Positions 44,749 through 53,996 of a DNA stretch of 64,000 nucleotides are shown piece by piece. The stretch comes from Lacrimispora sphenoides (GTDB taxonomy: Bacteria > Bacillota > Clostridia > Lachnospirales > Lachnospiraceae): NCBI RefSeq assembly GCF_900105215.1, contig NZ_FOIP01000001.1, positions 1,634,001 through 1,698,000 on the forward strand, given 5' to 3'. The stretch's first letter is position 1; every line of letters begins with the position of its first letter. Both the position numbers and the translations under genes were made by a program. The notes under the pieces were generated by a model. The model searched no databases, had not been told where the DNA came from, and worked only from the letters and a program-made list of their open reading frames with translations.

Positions 44749-47442
44749 ATGGAATCCTTTGATTACAGACCTGACCCTGACGCGATTTTAGAGGATATTC
44801 AGACGCATCGGGACCAAAGGCCGGGCAGGTTAAAAATATTTTTTGGATATGCTGCCGGTGTAGGAAAAACCTTTGCAATGCTTGACGACGCCCAGGAACG
44901 CCTAAAAAGCGGGATCGACGTTTTAGTTGGCTATATCGAGCCTCATACCCGTCCTGAGACCATGCAGAAACTGCATGGTCTGCCGGTGCTTCCACCCAAA
45001 ACCGTATCATACCGCAATATAGAGCTAAAGGAATTCGACTTAGATAAGGCTCTGGAACTTAAACCGGAATTGATTCTTGTGGATGAGCTGGCCCATACCA
45101 ATGCAGAGGGCGGAAGGAATAAAAAACGTTATCAGGACATTGAAGAGCTTTTGGGAGCAGGGATCGATGTTTATACAACTGTGAATGTTCAGCATATGGA
45201 AAGCTTAAATGACGTGATCGAGAACATCACAAAGGTCAGGGTCCGGGAAACCGTACCGGATTATATCTTTGACCGGGCGGAGAAAATCGAACTGGTGGAT
45301 ATTGAACCGGATGAACTGCTGCGCCGTCTGGAAGGAGGTAAGATCTACCGAACTGACCGGGCGGAAACGGCCATGCAGAATTTTTTCACACAGGATAACC
45401 TGCGGCTTTTGCGAGAGATCGCCCTGCGCTGCGCTGCGGATAAGATCAGCTTGGAGAATCAGAGTGAGCGGAGCTTATCCGATAAAATGGCTAACACCAA
45501 GCTGCTTGTCTGCATCGGAGCTTCTCCCTCATCGGCAAAATGCATCCGGTGGACAGCGCGGGCGGCGGAAGCATTTCACGCAAGCTGGGCCGCATTGTAC
45601 GTGGAGAGTACGGAAAGCGAGGATCTTACCGCTGAGCAGCAGAGGACCATCCGTGCGAACCTGGACCTGGCAGAGAAGCTTGGGGCTGAGCTTGTCAACC
45701 TGACTGGACATGATATTGCCGCCACTGTATCGGAATATGCCAAGCTATCCGGTATCACAAACATCGTAGTGGGTAAAAGCAGAAATAAAAAAACACTTAA
45801 GAATCTGTTCGACATGGATTTTGAAGATAAGCTTATCTCTCTTTTGCCTAATATAGAAATCCACATCATACCTGGGAGCGCTGCCAAACGCAACTATAAA
45901 GAGCCAAGAAAAAAAACGAAACATGACAGTATTCATTTTTCTTGGACGGACACTGTAAAAGCACTCTCTATTTTAGGTGGCGCCACCCTGTTGTCCCTTT
46001 GGCTTCACAGGCTTAATATTATGAACCAGAATATCATAATGGTTTATATTTTCTCCGTTTTACTGGTTTCCCGAATGACGGAAGGGTATTGGTATGGAGT
46101 TGTTGCTTCTGCGGTCAGCGTACTGACCTTTAATTTCTTTTTTACAGAGCCTTATTACACTTTTAACGCAATCCAATCCGGCTATCCCCTGACCTTTGTC
46201 ATCATGCTCTTAGTCGCTTTAATTACAAGCGCTTTGACCGTTCGCATGAAAGCGGAAGCCCGGCTGGCCGTGAAAAGAGAACACCGTACTGAAATCCTGT
46301 ATGAGATCAATAAAAAGTTACTTGCCACAAGGGGCCTTGACGGGATCGTGGCTCTTACAAACGACTATGTGGTTAAGCTGTTTGAACGCTCTATCATATT
46401 TTTTACCACGGATCCTGAACAAGGGGAGAATGGTGAAGTAGTGCAGTCGGCTGATGATATCGGTTCCGATGTCTTAAACTCCGCCGATGAAAAGGCCGTT
46501 GCCCACTGGGTATTCTTAAACCAGAAGCGTGCTGGAGCAGGAACCGATACCCTGATGGGAGCGGCAGCGTTTTATATGCCGGTGATTTCTCAGGGAAAGG
46601 TTCTTGCTGTCTGGGGAATTTCCTGTGGAAAAGGGAATCTTGACCATAATACCCGACTGTTTTTACGCATGATCGCTTCCCAGGTAGCCATGGCCCTGGA
46701 GCGGCAGCACCTTTCCGATGAACAACGGAACATGATAGTGGAGTCGGAAAAGGAAAAGATGCGCAGTACCCTTTTGCGGGCAATATCCCATGATCTGCGC
46801 ACGCCTCTTGCAGGCATCTTGGGTGCCAGCTCCGTGATTCGGGAAAATGGGAAGATGCTTGATGAAAATACCCAGGACAGCCTGATCGCCAACATACAGG
46901 AGGAATCACAATGGCTCATACGTATGGTGGAAAATCTGCTCTCCGTGACACGGATCAATGAAGATTCTTCCAATCTTAAGAAAAGCCCGGAGGCAGCGGA
47001 GGAGGTCGTAGGAGAGGCCGTAAGCCGTATCAAACGAAGATTTCCCCAGAGTAAAATTCATGTTCATGTCCCGGAGGAATTTTTAGAGGTCCCAATGGAT
47101 GGAACCTTAATTGTGCAGGTGCTGATAAACCTTCTTGAGAATGCTATTAAATATTCTCCAGCCGATTCTTCCATTGAGGTTCGTTTGGAGAGGGAAGGAA
47201 CAAGGGCAAAATTCGAAGTGCTGGACAGGGGAAGGGGAATTCTAAGTGAAGATCTACCCCATCTGTTTGCAGGTTATAAACCAAACGAAAACAGGAGCGC
47301 TGATTCCTCGAGAGGGATGGGGATCGGTCTGTCCATCTGCAAAACCATTGTAAATGCTCATCAGGGAAACTTAGAGGCTGAAAACAGAAAGGACGGAGGA
47401 ACGGTATTCCGCTTCACCCTGCCCTTGAAAGGAAGTGAATAA
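44749..47442 (+). CDS. kdpD: Osmosensitive K+ channel sensor histidine kinase
   Basis: An 897-residue full-length KdpD. Order: KdpD N-terminal domain with Walker A GYAAGVGKT (33-41) and DELAHTN; a USP domain (about 250-375); four membrane helices (about 400-500, DUF4118); a GAF domain; HisKA with His681 (AISHDLRTPL); and HATPase with NLLENAIKYSP and GRGILSEDL. It phosphorylates KdpE when K+ is short or turgor falls, and its USP domain is a known site for c-di-AMP in some Firmicutes. Confidence 0.96.
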   Translation: MESFDYRPDPDAILEDIQTHRDQRPGRLKIFFGYAAGVGKTFAMLDDAQERLKSGIDVLVGYIEPHTRPETMQKLHGLPVLPPKTVSYRNIELKEFDLDKALELKPELILVDELAHTNAEGGRNKKRYQDIEELLGAGIDVYTTVNVQHMESLNDVIENITKVRVRETVPDYIFDRAEKIELVDIEPDELLRRLEGGKIYRTDRAETAMQNFFTQDNLRLLREIALRCAADKISLENQSERSLSDKMANTKLLVCIGASPSSAKCIRWTARAAEAFHASWAALYVESTESEDLTAEQQRTIRANLDLAEKLGAELVNLTGHDIAATVSEYAKLSGITNIVVGKSRNKKTLKNLFDMDFEDKLISLLPNIEIHIIPGSAAKRNYKEPRKKTKHDSIHFSWTDTVKALSILGGATLLSLWLHRLNIMNQNIIMVYIFSVLLVSRMTEGYWYGVVASAVSVLTFNFFFTEPYYTFNAIQSGYPLTFVIMLLVALITSALTVRMKAEARLAVKREHRTEILYEINKKLLATRGLDGIVALTNDYVVKLFERSIIFFTTDPEQGENGEVVQSADDIGSDVLNSADEKAVAHWVFLNQKRAGAGTDTLMGAAAFYMPVISQGKVLAVWGISCGKGNLDHNTRLFLRMIASQVAMALERQHLSDEQRNMIVESEKEKMRSTLLRAISHDLRTPLAGILGASSVIRENGKMLDENTQDSLIANIQEESQWLIRMVENLLSVTRINEDSSNLKKSPEAAEEVVGEAVSRIKRRFPQSKIHVHVPEEFLEVPMDGTLIVQVLINLLENAIKYSPADSSIEVRLEREGTRAKFEVLDRGRGILSEDLPHLFAGYKPNENRSADSSRGMGIGLSICKTIVNAHQGNLEAENRKDGGTVFRFTLPLKGSE

Positions 47443-47444
47443 AT

Positions 47445-48155
47445 ATGGATATAAAACCAATGGTGCTGATCATTGAAGATGAAGATGCGATTTGCAATTT
47501 TATATCTGCCATTCTGACCTCAAATGGTTATCAGGTGGTTAAAGCCAAAACAGGGAAGGAAGGACTTTCCCTGTTTACCTCCCGTGTTCCCGATATCATC
47601 CTTCTGGATCTTGGACTGCCGGATATTGATGGTGTAGAGATCCTTAAAACGATACGTCAATGGTCAAAGACTCCTGTGATTGTGGTTTCCGCCCGCGGTC
47701 ACGAACGTGAGAAAGTGGCTGCCCTTGACTTCGGCGCTGACGATTATATTGTAAAACCATTTGGTACCTCAGAACTTCTTGCCCGGATACGGACGGCAAT
47801 GCGGCACAGCCCTCAATCGGCCGTCGCAGAAGCTCAGGGGGATGAAACGTTTACCACTGGGAAGCTGGAAATCGATTATAATAAACGGGTCGTATACAAA
47901 GATGGAGAAAAAATCCATTTAACACCTATTGAATATAAGCTGTTGGTTTTACTGTCCAAGAATGCAGGCAAGGTGCTTACCCATGATTTTATCATACGGG
48001 AAATATGGGGGGTTTATACCGATGAAAGCCATACCCTTCGCGTCAACATGGCGAATATAAGGCGTAAGATAGAGGAAAATCCTGGAGCGCCCCAGTATAT
48101 TCTTACGGAAATGGGCGTTGGATACCGGATGGTGGAGGAATTTGAAGAAGGGTAA
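47445..48155 (+). CDS. kdpE: KDP operon response regulator
   Basis: A 236-residue OmpR-type regulator: receiver domain with acidic pocket E11-D12, phospho-acceptor Asp55 (LLDLGLPD) and Lys in IVKPFG; C-terminal winged helix with HLTPIEYKLLVLLSKNAGKVLTHDFIIREIWG and the wing sequence LRVNMANIRRKIEENP. It starts three bases after the kdpD stop, so both are made together, and it is expected to activate kdpFABC. Confidence 0.96.
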   Translation: MDIKPMVLIIEDEDAICNFISAILTSNGYQVVKAKTGKEGLSLFTSRVPDIILLDLGLPDIDGVEILKTIRQWSKTPVIVVSARGHEREKVAALDFGADDYIVKPFGTSELLARIRTAMRHSPQSAVAEAQGDETFTTGKLEIDYNKRVVYKDGEKIHLTPIEYKLLVLLSKNAGKVLTHDFIIREIWGVYTDESHTLRVNMANIRRKIEENPGAPQYILTEMGVGYRMVEEFEEG

Positions 48156-48260
48156 AAAAAAATATATAGTTTGAGTCTAAATGGTTTGATATGCAAATGA
48201 TTTTGTGATAAAATTCTTTTGTTTTTAAAAAAAGAATACGAAACTTAAGGCGGAAAAATA

Positions 48261-48926
48261 ATGAATATTATAAAATACGGTATTGATGTAATTCTTCATT
48301 TAGATAGCTATATGAACTTGATAATCCAACATTTCGGAGCTGGAACCTATTTGATTTTATTTTTAATTATTTTTTGTGAAACAGGACTGGTTGTGACTCC
48401 GTTTCTTCCAGGCGATTCCCTGTTATTTGCGTCTGGTGCTTTTGCTGCCCTGGGTTTCCTTGATATCAAGCTATTGCTCCTGATAAATGGTTTAGCAGCG
48501 GTACTTGGAGATACCGCAAATTATACACTTGGAAGAACCATTGGCCGCAGGATATATGAAAAAGAAAATTTGAGATTCATAAAAAGAGAGCATCTGATAA
48601 AAACTCATAAATTCTATGAAAAACACGGTGCCGCAACTATTATCATAGCAAGGTTCATACCCATTATCCGTACCTTTGCTCCATTTGTAGCCGGAATAGG
48701 AGAAATGAAGTATATGAGATTCATCTCATATAATATAGTCGGTGGACTGGCCTGGGTCATACTGTTTACTTTGGGCGGCTATTACTTTGGAAACCTGCCT
48801 GCGGTAAAGCATAATTTTACATTTGTTATATTTGGCATCATATTTATATCCGTCATACCAGCAGTTTTGGGATTACTGAAAGAGAAAATGAAGCAAAGAG
48901 AAGACCGGAGAGAAGAACGAATATGA
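48261..48926 (+). CDS. DedA-family membrane protein
   Basis: A 221-residue DedA/SNARE-associated protein with about five helices. Key motifs are [32 protein letters not shown], and [25 protein letters not shown]. DedA proteins move lipid carriers such as undecaprenyl phosphate or phosphatidylethanolamine between membrane faces. It is about 105 bases after kdpE and converges on luxS across a strong inverted repeat. Confidence 0.93.
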   Translation: MNIIKYGIDVILHLDSYMNLIIQHFGAGTYLILFLIIFCETGLVVTPFLPGDSLLFASGAFAALGFLDIKLLLLINGLAAVLGDTANYTLGRTIGRRIYEKENLRFIKREHLIKTHKFYEKHGAATIIIARFIPIIRTFAPFVAGIGEMKYMRFISYNIVGGLAWVILFTLGGYYFGNLPAVKHNFTFVIFGIIFISVIPAVLGLLKEKMKQREDRREERI

Positions 48927-48931
48927 TTATG

Positions 48932-48984
48932 GACAAAGACACCCTGTCTAACAATGAATTATTGTCAGGCAGGGTGTCTTTGTC
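48932..48984. terminator. Two-way terminator between dedA-like gene and luxS
   Basis: GACAAAGACACCCTG (48932-48946) and its perfect complement at 48970-48984 form a 15-base stem between converging genes; the arms are rich in A on one side and T on the other (CTTTGTC). Confidence 0.75.
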
Positions 48985-49017
48985 ATAAAGATGTGTGGCT
49001 CCAGGTAAAAACCGCCC

Positions 49018-49509
49018 TTAATCTTCAGGATAAATAAGCTGGTCGTCATCGATACCGTACAGCACAGAATCAAGGAATTTTCCAGCCAGGTATTTAGCCA
49101 TTCCAAGATTCATGTCCAGGTAATTGCCGCAGTCTCTTGCAGCTGCTCCTGGTACCTCGCCTTCAAAATCCCGTATGAACTCATACATTTCCGTGATCAA
49201 TGGCACAATGTCCCTGGACTTGTAATCACCGGACAGCAGAAGGTAAAAGCCGGTGCGGCAGCCCATAGGGCCAAAGTACAGGATCCGGGAAGTAAAGAAT
49301 TCATGGTTGCGCAGGAAGGTGGCACCCAGATGTTCAATGGTGTGGATTTCTGCTGTATTCATAACAGGCTCAAAATTAGGGCGGGTCATGCGGATATCAA
49401 AGGTTGTAATGACAGAGTCCCCGGCCTGATCCCTGCGGGAGACATAGATGCCTGGAAGAAGTTTTAAATGGTCGATGGTAAAGCTTGTTATTTTTTCCAC
49501 GGTTATCAT
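49018..49509 (-). CDS. luxS: S-ribosylhomocysteine lyase
   Basis: A 163-residue LuxS that splits S-ribosylhomocysteine into homocysteine and the AI-2 precursor DPD. The metal ligands are visible in HTIEH (H56, H60), with the catalytic Cys84 in GPMGCRTGFY and another Cys in AARDCGNY. ATG 49509 is chosen over 49524 because AAGAAAGGA precedes it. It stands alone on the minus strand. Confidence 0.96.
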   Translation of the reverse strand: MITVEKITSFTIDHLKLLPGIYVSRRDQAGDSVITTFDIRMTRPNFEPVMNTAEIHTIEHLGATFLRNHEFFTSRILYFGPMGCRTGFYLLLSGDYKSRDIVPLITEMYEFIRDFEGEVPGAAARDCGNYLDMNLGMAKYLAGKFLDSVLYGIDDDQLIYPED

Positions 49510-49659
49510 GTCCTTTCTTAACATGGTTGCTTACGATTTGCGAGTTACTTATCCCATGATGAAATTATAATAAAAAAAACGTTCCCCTGCAATAGGAAAC
49601 AAATATAAAAAGCCCGACTTCAAGACTGAATTTGCCGATGGAAAATGGAATGTTATATA

Positions 49660-49688
49660 TTGACAGAAAATCCCCATGTTGATAAAAT
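49660..49688 (+). promoter_or_regulatory. Promoter of the gntR-type gene
   Basis: TTGACA at 49660-49665, a 17-base spacer and TAAAAT at 49683-49688. The operator at 49693-49709 begins five bases later, over the start site. Confidence 0.7.
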
Positions 49689-49692
49689 GATA

Positions 49693-49709
49693 ATATGGTA
49701 ATACCTTAT
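49693..49709 (+). promoter_or_regulatory. GntR operator, upstream copy
   Basis: ATATGGTAATACCTTAT contains the palindrome GGTA-A-TACC. It sits across the expected start of the regulator's own transcript, suggesting autorepression. The same core recurs upstream of the purine permease gene, with its flanks inverted. Confidence 0.72.
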
Positions 49710-49725
49710 GAAAGCGAGAGAGAAT

Positions 49726-50490
49726 ATGGAACTTCACCCAATGATTAAACCCAATTTAAGCAGCTCAGTTAAGAACTATCTTTATAAGTATATTCGAAGT
49801 TTGGATTTAGGGGGAAATACAAAGCTGCCGCCGGAGAATGAACTGTCTTCGAATCTTGGAGTCAGCAGGGTAACAGTGCGCCGGGCATTGGATGAACTGG
49901 AGAAGGAGGGGATAGTCCTAAGAATTCATGGAAGAGGAACATTTGTCAATCCGGAAGCTTTAAATATTCAAGTGAATCTTATGCCGGGAGAAGAGTTTTC
50001 AAGACTGATAGAATCCTGTGGTTATAAAGCAACCGTTGAAGTTGCGGATGTCAGGAAATTGAAAGCTGAAGATAAGGTTGCACGGATTCTTCAACTGGAA
50101 GATGGGGAAGAAATCTATGAAGTTGAAAAGATTTATTTAGCAAATGGAAATCCAGCCATTATCAGCATCGACCGTTTTGCATGCAGCTTGGCAGGAGATG
50201 ACTTGCAACGAGAGGCAGTCGAAGGGAAATCCACCTTTGATATCTTAAGAAAGTCTGGCGGATGCTTTATTGTTAGAGATAAGATCCGGATAGAAACCAT
50301 GAACCGCATGGAGATGGAGCAGGAAACCGTTTGCGGGCGGAAGATGGAGTGTGACAGTGTTCTGGTATTTCATGGGATAAATTACAATCAAGATAATAGA
50401 CCGGTTATTTATGATACTGAGTTTTATGATACGAAATACATAAAATTCAGTCTTCTAAGAGTAAAGAATGTATATGAGGATGAGATTTAG
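49726..50490 (+). CDS. GntR-family regulator (HutC/UTRA type)
   Basis: A 254-residue regulator: winged helix at about 5-70 (KLPPENELSSNLGVSRVTVRRALDELEKEGIVLRIHGRGTFV) followed by a UTRA ligand domain from about 90 to the end. The start is not certain; ATGs at 49708 and 49741 are in frame. It precedes a purine permease and an adenine deaminase. Shared palindromes at both promoters indicate that it controls itself and those two genes. A purine or purine nucleotide is the likely effector, by inference. Confidence 0.87.
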   Translation: MELHPMIKPNLSSSVKNYLYKYIRSLDLGGNTKLPPENELSSNLGVSRVTVRRALDELEKEGIVLRIHGRGTFVNPEALNIQVNLMPGEEFSRLIESCGYKATVEVADVRKLKAEDKVARILQLEDGEEIYEVEKIYLANGNPAIISIDRFACSLAGDDLQREAVEGKSTFDILRKSGGCFIVRDKIRIETMNRMEMEQETVCGRKMECDSVLVFHGINYNQDNRPVIYDTEFYDTKYIKFSLLRVKNVYEDEI

Positions 50491-50499
50491 TGAAAGAAT

Positions 50500-50527
50500 A
50501 AAGTGCTGTAAAGGTACTTTATTTTTT
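50500..50527 (+). terminator. Terminator of the gntR-type gene
   Basis: AAAGTGC (50500-50506) pairs with GTACTTT (50514-50520), followed by ATTTTTT. It separates the regulator from the permease operon, which then has its own operator. Confidence 0.65.
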
Positions 50528-50535
50528 AAAGAATA

Positions 50536-50552
50536 ATAAGGTAATACCATAT
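50536..50552 (+). promoter_or_regulatory. GntR operator, permease copy
   Basis: ATAAGGTAATACCATAT is the reverse complement of the upstream operator except for its central base. It lies about 35 bases before the permease start, just ahead of a possible -10 (TATTAT). Confidence 0.72.
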
Positions 50553-50585
50553 TATCATACTAACATATAAGGAGAAGACAATATT

Positions 50586-51947
50586 ATGGGGGATAAGCTG
50601 AATCATTTTTTTCATCTTTCAGAGAGAGGGACGAATATTAAAACAGAGATATTAGCGGGAACCACAACATTTTTAACCTGTGTCTACATTGTGGCAGTAA
50701 ATCCGGGAATCCTGTCGGCAGCAGGGATGGACACGAAAGCAGTTTTCTGGGCAACTGCTGTTGCATCGGCCATTGCCTGCATCTGGATTGGACTCTGGGC
50801 GAATCTGCCGTTTGCTCTTGCACCTGCCATGGGACTGAATGCCTATTTTACATATTATGTATGCAACACGCTTGGGCTTCCATGGCAGAATGCCTTAGCT
50901 TGTGTGGCAATATCCGGAATTACGTTTATGCTGTTAAGTATATTTAAGGTACAGCAGAAAATCGTGGATGCCATGCCGGACTGCATCAAACATTCGGTGG
51001 GTTCAGGAATTGGATTTTTTATCGCTTTTACGGGGCTCATGCAGGCGGGAATTGTTACATCTTCTCCGGATACACTGCTGACGCTGGGGGATTTAGCCAA
51101 TCCTGGAGCTCTGCTTGCACTATTTGGGATTTTCCTTACGGCGATCCTGGTGATCAAGAAGTTCAGAGGCGCGATCCTGATTGGGATCCTGGTTGTGACT
51201 GCGCTTGGCATTCTGGTAAAAGATCCAATGACAGGAATTGCATATACGGTGATTCCGGACCACATCATTTCCTTTGATAATCCAGTGACAGCCATGGCAC
51301 CTACATTTGGTAAGCTGACGCTAAAGGGGCTGTTCTCAGGAACACCGGAAATGGTGCTGGGAGTAATTTTCGCTATTATCAGTTTCCTCTTTGTGGATCT
51401 GTTTGACAGTATCGGTGTCCTTTTAGGTGTTTCATCGAAAGCCGGCCTGGTGGATGAGAAGGGGAATATTCCGTGCGCCGGTAAGGCATTGTTTGTAAGT
51501 GCCGGCGGAGCGGCTGTTGGGGCATTACTGGGAACGAATACGGTGACGATTTATGGCGCAGAAAGTGCAACCGGGATTAACGAAGGCGGAAGAACCGGTC
51601 TTACCGCCTGTGTGACTGGGGTGCTGTTTTTGTTCACGTTGTTTTTATCACCGTTGTTTCTTATGATTCCATCGATCGCTACGGCGCCAGCTTTGGTTAT
51701 GGTAGGGATATTTATGATAGAGCCATTAAGGAAGCTGCCACTTGATGATGTGTCCATCGCACTTCCGGTATTTCTTACAGTGGCTTTTATGCCATTTACC
51801 TATAATATTGCATATGGAATCCTGTTTGGACTAATTGGATATACCATTGGTCAGGTTGCCGCCGGTAAGGCAAAGGAAATGACAAAGACGGTGTGGGTGT
51901 TAACGGTTATCTTTATTGTGTATCTGCTGCTGGAGATTATTTTATAG
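50586..51947 (+). CDS. NCS2-family purine permease (AzgA-like)
   Basis: A 453-residue membrane protein of about 12-14 helices with the AzgA group pattern: RGTNIKTEILAGTTTFLTCVYIVAVNPGIL at the N-terminus, ALAPAMGLNAYFTY, and LFVDLFDSIGVLLGVSSKAG. AzgA-like carriers import adenine, guanine or hypoxanthine. Linked to adenine deaminase 13 bases downstream, so adenine is a likely substrate. AAGGAG precedes the start. Confidence 0.92.
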   Translation: MGDKLNHFFHLSERGTNIKTEILAGTTTFLTCVYIVAVNPGILSAAGMDTKAVFWATAVASAIACIWIGLWANLPFALAPAMGLNAYFTYYVCNTLGLPWQNALACVAISGITFMLLSIFKVQQKIVDAMPDCIKHSVGSGIGFFIAFTGLMQAGIVTSSPDTLLTLGDLANPGALLALFGIFLTAILVIKKFRGAILIGILVVTALGILVKDPMTGIAYTVIPDHIISFDNPVTAMAPTFGKLTLKGLFSGTPEMVLGVIFAIISFLFVDLFDSIGVLLGVSSKAGLVDEKGNIPCAGKALFVSAGGAAVGALLGTNTVTIYGAESATGINEGGRTGLTACVTGVLFLFTLFLSPLFLMIPSIATAPALVMVGIFMIEPLRKLPLDDVSIALPVFLTVAFMPFTYNIAYGILFGLIGYTIGQVAAGKAKEMTKTVWVLTVIFIVYLLLEIIL

Positions 51948-51960
51948 GAGGGGAATGAAT

Positions 51961-53724
51961 ATGAGAACATTTGAGGAAATAAAGAATACGATCGAGACAG
52001 GTCTGGGGATGCATCCCTGCGATTTGAAACTGGAACATGTGAAACTGGTAAATGTATTTTCAGGCGAAGTGTATCCCACGAATATATATATTAAAAACAA
52101 AAGAATTGTATCCATCGACCCTGATGCAGTTCTGGAAGCGGAACGCGTGCTGGATTGTAAAGGACAATATGCGCTGCCGGGGCTGATAGATGCCCATATG
52201 CACTTTGAGTCCACCATGCTTTCCCCGGAAGCGCTGGCTTCCGTAGTAGTTCCCCAGGGAACGACCACATTGTGTGCAGATTTAATGGAAATTGCAAATG
52301 TGGCAGGAGAGCAGGGGCTAAGGGCAATGCTGCAGTCTATGAACCGCCTTCCATACAGAATGCTGATTGAAGTCTCTTCCCGGGTGCCAACTGCACCAGG
52401 ACTTGAGACGACAGGAGCAGTTCTGGGAGCAAAGGAAGTTGCAGACATCATGGATTGGGAAGAAAGCGTCAGCTTGGGAGAACTGGATCCATCTAAGATT
52501 CTCTTTGTAAAAGATGAGTACCTCCATAAGATAGCGGATACCCTTTCGCGGAGAAAACTGGTAAACGGGCATGCCATAGGACGCTTGGGGCAGGAACTGA
52601 ATGTATATGCTTCTTCGGGAATATCTGACGACCATGAATGCGTAAATACCAATGAAATGCTGGAACGCCTGAAGGTGGGAATGAAGGTGTTTATCCGGGA
52701 AGGAAGCAGCGAGCGGAACGTGGACGAACTGGTTAAGGGGATTGTTGACAACCGACTGGATACTTCTAATATTATGTTCTGCACCGATGATAAACATGCG
52801 AGGGAGATACAGGTGGAAGGACATATTAACTATAATGTGTCAAGAGCTGTGGAACTGGGACTGGACCCGATGGAAGCGATTCAGATAGCAACGGTGAATG
52901 CGGCAAAGCATTTCCGCATGGAAGATGAAATCGGAAGCATTACTCCCGGCCGTTTGGCAGATCTTTTCCTTGTGGAAGACTGGCGTATTGTAAAGCCTAC
53001 CATGGTTATATTTGAGGGAAAGGTGGTTGCAGCAGACGGTGAACTTCTGGAAGAATGCAGGGTGAGTGATTACCCTGAGTGGATTAAAAATACGGTAATC
53101 CTGAAAAATGAAATCACTTCTGATTCCTTCCGGGCAGCATCAAAGATAACAGATGGAACGACGAATATTCATGTAATTGATATGATTCCAAGGCAGATCA
53201 TTAACCATCATATCATAAAAGAAATGAAGGTAAAGAATGGTTCTGTTTTATCGGATGTTGAACAGGATATACTCAAACTTGCAGTTGTAGAACGGTATGG
53301 AAAAAATGGCAATGTTGGAGTTGGATTTGTCCGTGGATTCCAACTGAAGAAAGGGGCGCTGGCCTATTCCATGTCCCATGACCACCATAATATAGTGGTA
53401 GTAGGGACGAATGATGAAGATATGGCGGTGGCAGTGAATGAAGTTGCCAGACTGAATGGAGGGCTGGCAGTAGCCTGTGATGGAGGGATCTTAAACAGCA
53501 TGGAGCTGCCGATTGGAGGCCTTATGAGTGAAAAAACAGCGGAAGAAGTGATGGCACAGCTGGATATTCTGAATGCGGATGCAAAAAAAATGGGCTGTGA
53601 GATGGAAGCCCCGTTTATGTCCTTAAGTTTTATATCCCTTCCGACGGTTCCAGATCTGGGGCTGACTGATAAGGGACTGGTGGATGTGCTTGAACATAAA
53701 CTGATTGAACTGGAGTTAGAATAG
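51961..53724 (+). CDS. ade: Adenine deaminase
   Basis: A 587-residue adenine deaminase of the amidohydrolase type, converting adenine to hypoxanthine and ammonia. Metal motifs: LIDAHMHFESTMLSP near residue 75, VNGHAIG, SDDHEC, and CTDDKHA. The C-terminal domain (SMSHDHHNIVVVGTNDEDM) is also typical. ATG 51961 follows AGGAGGGG by seven bases. Together with the permease it lets the cell use external adenine. Confidence 0.96.
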   Translation: MRTFEEIKNTIETGLGMHPCDLKLEHVKLVNVFSGEVYPTNIYIKNKRIVSIDPDAVLEAERVLDCKGQYALPGLIDAHMHFESTMLSPEALASVVVPQGTTTLCADLMEIANVAGEQGLRAMLQSMNRLPYRMLIEVSSRVPTAPGLETTGAVLGAKEVADIMDWEESVSLGELDPSKILFVKDEYLHKIADTLSRRKLVNGHAIGRLGQELNVYASSGISDDHECVNTNEMLERLKVGMKVFIREGSSERNVDELVKGIVDNRLDTSNIMFCTDDKHAREIQVEGHINYNVSRAVELGLDPMEAIQIATVNAAKHFRMEDEIGSITPGRLADLFLVEDWRIVKPTMVIFEGKVVAADGELLEECRVSDYPEWIKNTVILKNEITSDSFRAASKITDGTTNIHVIDMIPRQIINHHIIKEMKVKNGSVLSDVEQDILKLAVVERYGKNGNVGVGFVRGFQLKKGALAYSMSHDHHNIVVVGTNDEDMAVAVNEVARLNGGLAVACDGGILNSMELPIGGLMSEKTAEEVMAQLDILNADAKKMGCEMEAPFMSLSFISLPTVPDLGLTDKGLVDVLEHKLIELELE

Positions 53725-53744
53725 AGATGAGTTAGTAATACCTT

Positions 53745-53774
53745 AAGGCCTCTGCATATTTTTGCAGGGGCCTT
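53745..53774 (+). terminator. Hairpin after adenine deaminase
   Basis: AAGGCCTCTGCA (53745-53756) pairs with TGCAGGGGCCTT (53763-53774). The tail ACTTAG has no T-run, so it may be weak. AGTAATACCTTA at 53734-53745, directly before it, repeats 11 bases of the GntR operator. Confidence 0.6.
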
Positions 53775-53915
53775 ACTTAGTTAGAATAATATCCGATGTG
53801 TTCCCTTGAAAATCAATAGTTTCCAGCACACTGAAATCCAGCACGGTTATCCTATGAGGATTGACCAGAACCAGAACACATTCATAGGTTTGTCGCGGAA
53901 AAATCAGTAAAGCAG

Positions 53916-53944
53916 TTGACAATAATCATTTATAATAATATAAT
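53916..53944 (+). promoter_or_regulatory. Consensus promoter of the siderophore operon
   Basis: TTGACA at 53916-53921, a 17-base spacer, and TATAAT at 53939-53944, both perfect. Such a strong promoter would need repression when iron is plentiful; an inverted repeat lies directly downstream. The spacer (ATAATCATTTATAATAA) also resembles a Fur box in part. Confidence 0.85.
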
Positions 53945-53950
53945 GAAAAA

Positions 53951-53968
53951 AGTTAGCGTCAACTAACT
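53951..53968 (+). promoter_or_regulatory. Inverted repeat over the start site, metal-repressor operator candidate
   Basis: AGTTAGCGTCAACTAACT has six-base arms AGTTAG and CTAACT. It begins seven bases after the -10, where a repressor blocks transcription. The TTAG/CTAA halves resemble DtxR/IdeR boxes, but the spacing differs from the classic form. Confidence 0.5.
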
Positions 53969-53996
53969 GAATATATTTATTAAATGAGGAGATGAA

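Noticed and set aside
51942..52784. 280-codon minus-strand frame over the adenine deaminase gene
   Set aside because: Long only because of codon bias in ade; Ser-rich translation without domain or ribosome binding site.
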